Below, piece after piece: positions 40,535 through 43,533 of a stretch of DNA of 43,533 nucleotides. The notes below the pieces were generated by a model. The model was not told the origin of the DNA, searched no databases, and saw nothing but the letters and a program-made list of their open reading frames with translations. Position numbers and translations under genes: made by a program. The number at the start of each line of letters is the position of its first letter. The first letter of the stretch is position 1. Origin of the DNA: Opitutus sp. GTDB taxonomy: Bacteria; Verrucomicrobiota; Verrucomicrobiia; Opitutales; Opitutaceae. The stretch is from NCBI GenBank assembly GCA_013822585.1, contig PNKG01000003.1:1-43533 (forward strand), written 5' to 3'.

Positions 40535-41044
40535 ATGTCTTCCGCCAACCCCACCCCGACCATGAGCGAACGCCAGACCGCCGACCAGTGGTTCGCCGAA
40601 TACGGCGAGAGCCACCAGAACCGCATCAACAAGACCATCCATTGGCTCTGTGTGCCGACGATCTTTTACTGCGTGCTCGGCCTGATCTGGTCGATTCCGG
40701 TCGGCGGCGCCCTTGTCACCGCGATGCCGTGGTTCAACTGGACGCAGCCGGTCGCGCTCGCCGTGCTGTTCTTCTACCTGCGCCTGTCGATGCCGCTGGC
40801 GGTCGGGATGTTCCTCTTCATGGGCCTGTGCTACGGACTGATCGAGTGGCAGCACGCCGCCGGTTGCCCGGTGCCGGTGTGGAAAAGCAGCCTCGCGCTC
40901 TTCGTCGCGGCGTGGATCGGCCAGTTCATCGGCCACAAGATCGAGGGCAAGAAGCCGTCGTTTTTCCACGACGCGGTCTTCCTCCTCATCGGTCCGGCGT
41001 GGCTGATGCACTTCGTCTACCGCCGGCTCGGCTGGCGGTATTGA
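40535..41044 (+). CDS. Mpo1-like (DUF962) membrane protein
   Basis: A 169-residue protein with about four membrane helices of the DUF962/Mpo1 family. Conserved histidine segments are ESHQNRINKTIHWLCVP and the late GHKIEGKKPSFFHDAVFLLIGPAWL. Yeast Mpo1 is an iron-dependent dioxygenase acting on 2-hydroxy fatty acids; bacterial members are uncharacterised. An AGGG six bases before the ATG at 40535, rare here, favours that start; the next ATG at 40562 (MSERQTADQW) is an alternative. Confidence 0.82.
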   Translation: MSSANPTPTMSERQTADQWFAEYGESHQNRINKTIHWLCVPTIFYCVLGLIWSIPVGGALVTAMPWFNWTQPVALAVLFFYLRLSMPLAVGMFLFMGLCYGLIEWQHAAGCPVPVWKSSLALFVAAWIGQFIGHKIEGKKPSFFHDAVFLLIGPAWLMHFVYRRLGWRY

Positions 41045-41072
41045 GGAGCAAGGAGGCAGGCCGTCTTACCCG

Positions 41073-41140
41073 GTAGCGGAAGCCGTGAGGCTTTCGCGGC
41101 ATGGGCGAAGGCGAAATTCTCCCGGATTCCGCTACCCGGG
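41073..41140. repeat. Inverted REP pair, GTAGCGGAA family
   Basis: CCGGTAGCGGAA at about 41070-41081 is mirrored by TTCCGCTACCCGG ending near 41139, with a partly self-complementary interior (GCCGTGAGGCTTTCGCGGC). GTAG is present at both outer feet. It fills the gap between the convergent Mpo1-like and unknown genes. Confidence 0.65.
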
Positions 41141-41181
41141 CCTGATGTTCCGCCCTCGGTCCGCCGTCCCCCGGCAATCCC

Positions 41182-41646
41182 TTACCCGCGGCCGCCGCGA
41201 AGCACGACGACGTTGGCGAGGTCGTTCTTCTCGAACTCGGCCCAGTAGCGTTCCTCGATCTTCTTGAGCGCGTCCTCCTCGGAGGGCGGCGGTTCGACGC
41301 CCGGCGTCTCGAGCGCGCGTTTCGCCGCGGCGCCGGCGTGGTCGCGGTCGGCGAGGCGCTGGACGAGTTCGTGCCAGAAGGCGTCGTTTTGGAAGTCGAG
41401 CTGGATCTCCTTCATGCGCTCGTCCTCGGCGAGTTTGCCCGAGGGTTGGAGCGTGCCGTCGCCGCGCTCCTCCACGAGGTCGGCGCAACCCATCTCGGTC
41501 GCCAGCTCCATCAGCCGCTGGTCGAGGGCGAAGTAGCGCTTGGCCGCGGCGGTGTCCTCGCCCTGGTAACCGGTGACGGCCCACATGCCGAGGTGGACGA
41601 GTTCGAGGAGCTGGCGGTATTCCTTCGCGGTGAACGAAACTTTCAT
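41182..41646 (-). CDS. Conserved hypothetical protein
   Basis: A 154-residue, acidic, probably all-alpha soluble protein starting MKVSFTAKEYRQLLELVHLGMWAVTGY and ending in ERYWAEFEKNDLANVVVLRGGRG. No signal peptide, membrane segment or recognised catalytic motif. Base composition and codon use match the host-like GC-rich genes, which supports it being real and long resident. I do not recognise the family. Confidence 0.65.
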   Translation of the reverse strand: MKVSFTAKEYRQLLELVHLGMWAVTGYQGEDTAAAKRYFALDQRLMELATEMGCADLVEERGDGTLQPSGKLAEDERMKEIQLDFQNDAFWHELVQRLADRDHAGAAAKRALETPGVEPPPSEEDALKKIEERYWAEFEKNDLANVVVLRGGRG

Positions 41647-41754
41647 GGCGAAGGCCAACGGTTGCCCGCGCCCCGCGCCCCGCAAGCGCGAAGTGGGCGC
41701 GCGGATGCGCCTCGAAGGCAACCGTTCGTAGATTGATCGCTTGCGATTTTCGGC

Positions 41755-42759
41755 GTGCCGGGTAGCCAGCTCATCGTGGTGGCAAACAAACCCATTACCA
41801 TTGCGAGCCGCTTCTCGCCCGATGAACAGGCCGTGTTGCACCAAGGAGATTGTCTCGATCTGCTGCGCCATATTCCTGATCGAAGCGTGCGCCTGGTGGT
41901 CACCTCCCCGCCTTACAATCTCGGGAAGGCATACGAGCGCCGCCAGACAATCGCCGACTACCTTGCCTTTCAAACCCGGGTGATCGAAGAATCTGTTCGG
42001 ACGCTTGTCGACGGAGGCAGCCTCTGCTGGCAGGTGGGCAATCACGTCCAAAAATCCACCTCAAGCTCGATTCTCCCGCTCGACATTCTCCTGTATCCGG
42101 CGTTTGCGAACCTGGGCTTGCGACTGAGGAACCGCGTGATCTGGCATTTCGAGCACGGGCTTCATTGCACCAACCGGTTGTCCGGACGCTACGAAACTGT
42201 GCTTTGGTTCACCAAGGGTGAGGCTTACTACTTCGACGTGGATCCGATCCGTGTCCCGCAAAAATACCCGGGCAAGAAATATTTCAAGGGGCCGCGCGCC
42301 GGCCAATATTCCTGCAACCCGCTCGGCAAGAACCCGGGCGATGTGTGGATCATCCCCAACGTCAAGAGCAACCACGTCGAGAAGACAGGCCACCCCTGCC
42401 AATTTCCCGTCGAATTGATCGAACGGCTCGTCTTGTCTCTCACCGCCCCCGGCGAATGGGTTCTCGACCCCTTCGTGGGCGTGGGCACCTCCATCGTGGC
42501 CGCCGTCCGCCACCAGCGCCGCGGCGCCGGAGCGGAGAAAGACGCCCGCTACGCCGCCATTGCACGCCAACGGATCGATCTGGCGCTGCGCGGCGAATTG
42601 AAGACCCGCCCGATGCAGAAGCCGGTTTTCAACCCAAAAGACGCCGGTCTCAATCTCACCACCGCCCCATGGGGCGGCTCCACGGGCACCTACGCCGAAC
42701 CCACCGTTCGCCAGCTCAAGTTCTTCGAGCCGAAGTCCGAACGCACCCGCGTCAAATGA
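41755..42759 (+). CDS. Type II DNA methyltransferase (beta class, N4-cytosine or N6-adenine)
   Basis: A 334-residue SAM-dependent methyltransferase. Catalytic motif IV TSPPYN (residues 50-55) precedes the SAM-binding motif DPFVGVGTS (about 240), which is the beta-class order. The TSPPY form occurs mainly in N4-cytosine enzymes but also in some N6-adenine ones. It overlaps by four bases (ATGA) with a BstYI-like endonuclease, so it should protect RGATCY sites if the pair is functional. The start is uncertain: a GTG at 41755 is used, and later GTG codons are possible. Composition is distinctly more AT-rich than the chromosome around it. Confidence 0.9.
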   Translation: MPGSQLIVVANKPITIASRFSPDEQAVLHQGDCLDLLRHIPDRSVRLVVTSPPYNLGKAYERRQTIADYLAFQTRVIEESVRTLVDGGSLCWQVGNHVQKSTSSSILPLDILLYPAFANLGLRLRNRVIWHFEHGLHCTNRLSGRYETVLWFTKGEAYYFDVDPIRVPQKYPGKKYFKGPRAGQYSCNPLGKNPGDVWIIPNVKSNHVEKTGHPCQFPVELIERLVLSLTAPGEWVLDPFVGVGTSIVAAVRHQRRGAGAEKDARYAAIARQRIDLALRGELKTRPMQKPVFNPKDAGLNLTTAPWGGSTGTYAEPTVRQLKFFEPKSERTRVK

Positions 42760-43367
42760 AGATTGCCCAGGTTTATTCGCACCTCAACGGACTCGAGTAT
42801 CTTCTGGTGCACCGCAAGCCGCTCTGGACCGAAATTCAGCGCGTCATCCATGCCGTGGACGCCAACGCCTGCAAGACCAAGATCAGCCAAGAGAAGACCA
42901 TGCGTGGCCGCCGGTTGTTCAGTCCCAGGGCGATGAACGCCGGATTTGAGTCCCTGCTGCGCGATCTGGGCTGGCGAGAGAGCCGCGTTGCCTACTGGGT
43001 CACGAAAGACGAGAAACTCATCCGCCGAATTGTCGCCAAGTCGGCCGCCGACCAGAAAGCGGAAATCGAATCCGCCGGGCTTGAGCCGATTTACAGCTAC
43101 AACCAGACCGACTTTGTGAAGGACCGTGTCGCCCTCGAAGTGCAATTCGGGAAATATTCCTTCGTGGCCTACGATCTCTTCGTCAAACATCTCGCATTCT
43201 ACGTTGGTGATCAGATCGATGTCGGTGTGGAAATCCTCCCGATGAAACGCCTGCAGTGCGAGATGTCCTCCGGCCCCGCCTATTTTGAAGGCGAGTTGTT
43301 CAATGTCATCCGCAACGGTCGCGGTGTGCCCGCCGTTCCGCTCGTGGTCATCGGCGTGGAGCCTTAG
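42756..43367 (+). CDS. BstYI/BglII-family type II restriction endonuclease
   Basis: A 203-residue endonuclease. N-terminal QVYSHLNGLEYLLVHR, VDANACKTKISQEKTMRG, and the C-terminal FVAYDLFVKHLAFY and FEGELFNVIRNGRGVPAVPLV blocks match BstYI as recalled from family knowledge. The catalytic residues of the BglII group are placed correctly as Asp119, Glu128 and Gln130 (TDFVKDRVALEVQ). BstYI cuts R/GATCY; the same or a related specificity is likely but unproven. The ATG overlaps the methyltransferase TGA. Low GC relative to neighbours suggests horizontal arrival as a unit. Confidence 0.92.
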   Translation: MKIAQVYSHLNGLEYLLVHRKPLWTEIQRVIHAVDANACKTKISQEKTMRGRRLFSPRAMNAGFESLLRDLGWRESRVAYWVTKDEKLIRRIVAKSAADQKAEIESAGLEPIYSYNQTDFVKDRVALEVQFGKYSFVAYDLFVKHLAFYVGDQIDVGVEILPMKRLQCEMSSGPAYFEGELFNVIRNGRGVPAVPLVVIGVEP

Positions 43368-43507
43368 CGGCTTCGCCTGATTTCACGCGAACTCGCCGCA
43401 AGTCTGCAAACGTGCCGGCTGACCGGACGCGGCCTTGACCGGGCCGGGGGCGCTCCCTTCACTGCCCGACCGCTCCCCACATCCAGTTGGGGGCGCACCT
43501 TCCCGCC

Positions 43508-43533
43508 ATGTCCAACAGCTCCGCCGAAATCCC
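43508..43533 (+). CDS. Start of a gene running off the right edge (partial)
   Basis: An ATG at 43508 opens MSNSSAEI to the window edge. It follows a 140-bp gap after the endonuclease and a pyrimidine-rich GCACCTTCCCGCC leader like other genes here. Too short to identify. Confidence 0.35.

Overview
The window is a GC-rich (roughly 70% by eye) bacterial chromosome segment. Its protein types and intergenic repeats suggest a Verrucomicrobiota member, most likely Opitutaceae-like; this is inference, since no 16S gene is present. Almost no start codon has a Shine-Dalgarno sequence. Most are preceded by pyrimidine-rich tracts, so many starts were chosen from family alignment. No tRNA, rRNA or CRISPR array was recognised.

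Layout. 1-1.7 kb: an esterase and a REP-associated transposase (RAYT) bracketed by a perfect 27-bp inverted REP pair. 1.7-8.1 kb: a MuiA-like envelope protein, a winged-helix regulator divergent from an isocitrate dehydrogenase/SbtA-like permease pair, an SDR and a VapBC-type toxin-antitoxin pair. 8.1-15.5 kb: an AT-richer DUF3592-like gene overlapping a compact uvrC, cinA, an outer-membrane barrel, a peroxiredoxin, a bile-acid-symporter-like permease and a kinase-like protein. 15.8-19.4 kb: the conserved rpmH-rnpA-yidD-yidC cluster followed by a YebC-family gene. 19.4-27.7 kb: an HDOD protein and an ArsR repressor divergent from a DUF2892/RND efflux operon, then a c-heme DUF3365-type protein, rhodanese, flavodoxin-like reductase and a stand-alone CZB protein. 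27.8-31.4 kb: prmB with a rhomboid-like gene, a TPR protein and a YqeY-like protein. 31.5-39.7 kb: a complete histidine operon, hisL-G-D-C-B-H-A-F-IE. 39.9-43.5 kb: YceI, an Mpo1-like protein, an unknown protein, and an AT-richer BstYI-like restriction-modification pair.

The his operon is the centrepiece. It has the enterobacterial gene order and protein forms (long HisG, bifunctional HisB, HisIE). It is preceded by a short leader ORF with five consecutive His codons and an intrinsic terminator, i.e. a classical attenuator. Unlike the compact enterobacterial operon, its genes are 62-196 bp apart, and each gap holds a different repeat: 8-nt tandem CTGAAGGA-type arrays, REP hairpins, a TTGG heptad array, a palindrome, or a GGACACAGAT repeat.

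Across the window there are several families of REP-like hairpins, many carrying the GTAG foot that RAYT proteins recognise, and three unrelated-arm palindromes sharing a TAATA centre. These intergenic systems are the least explained content of the window.
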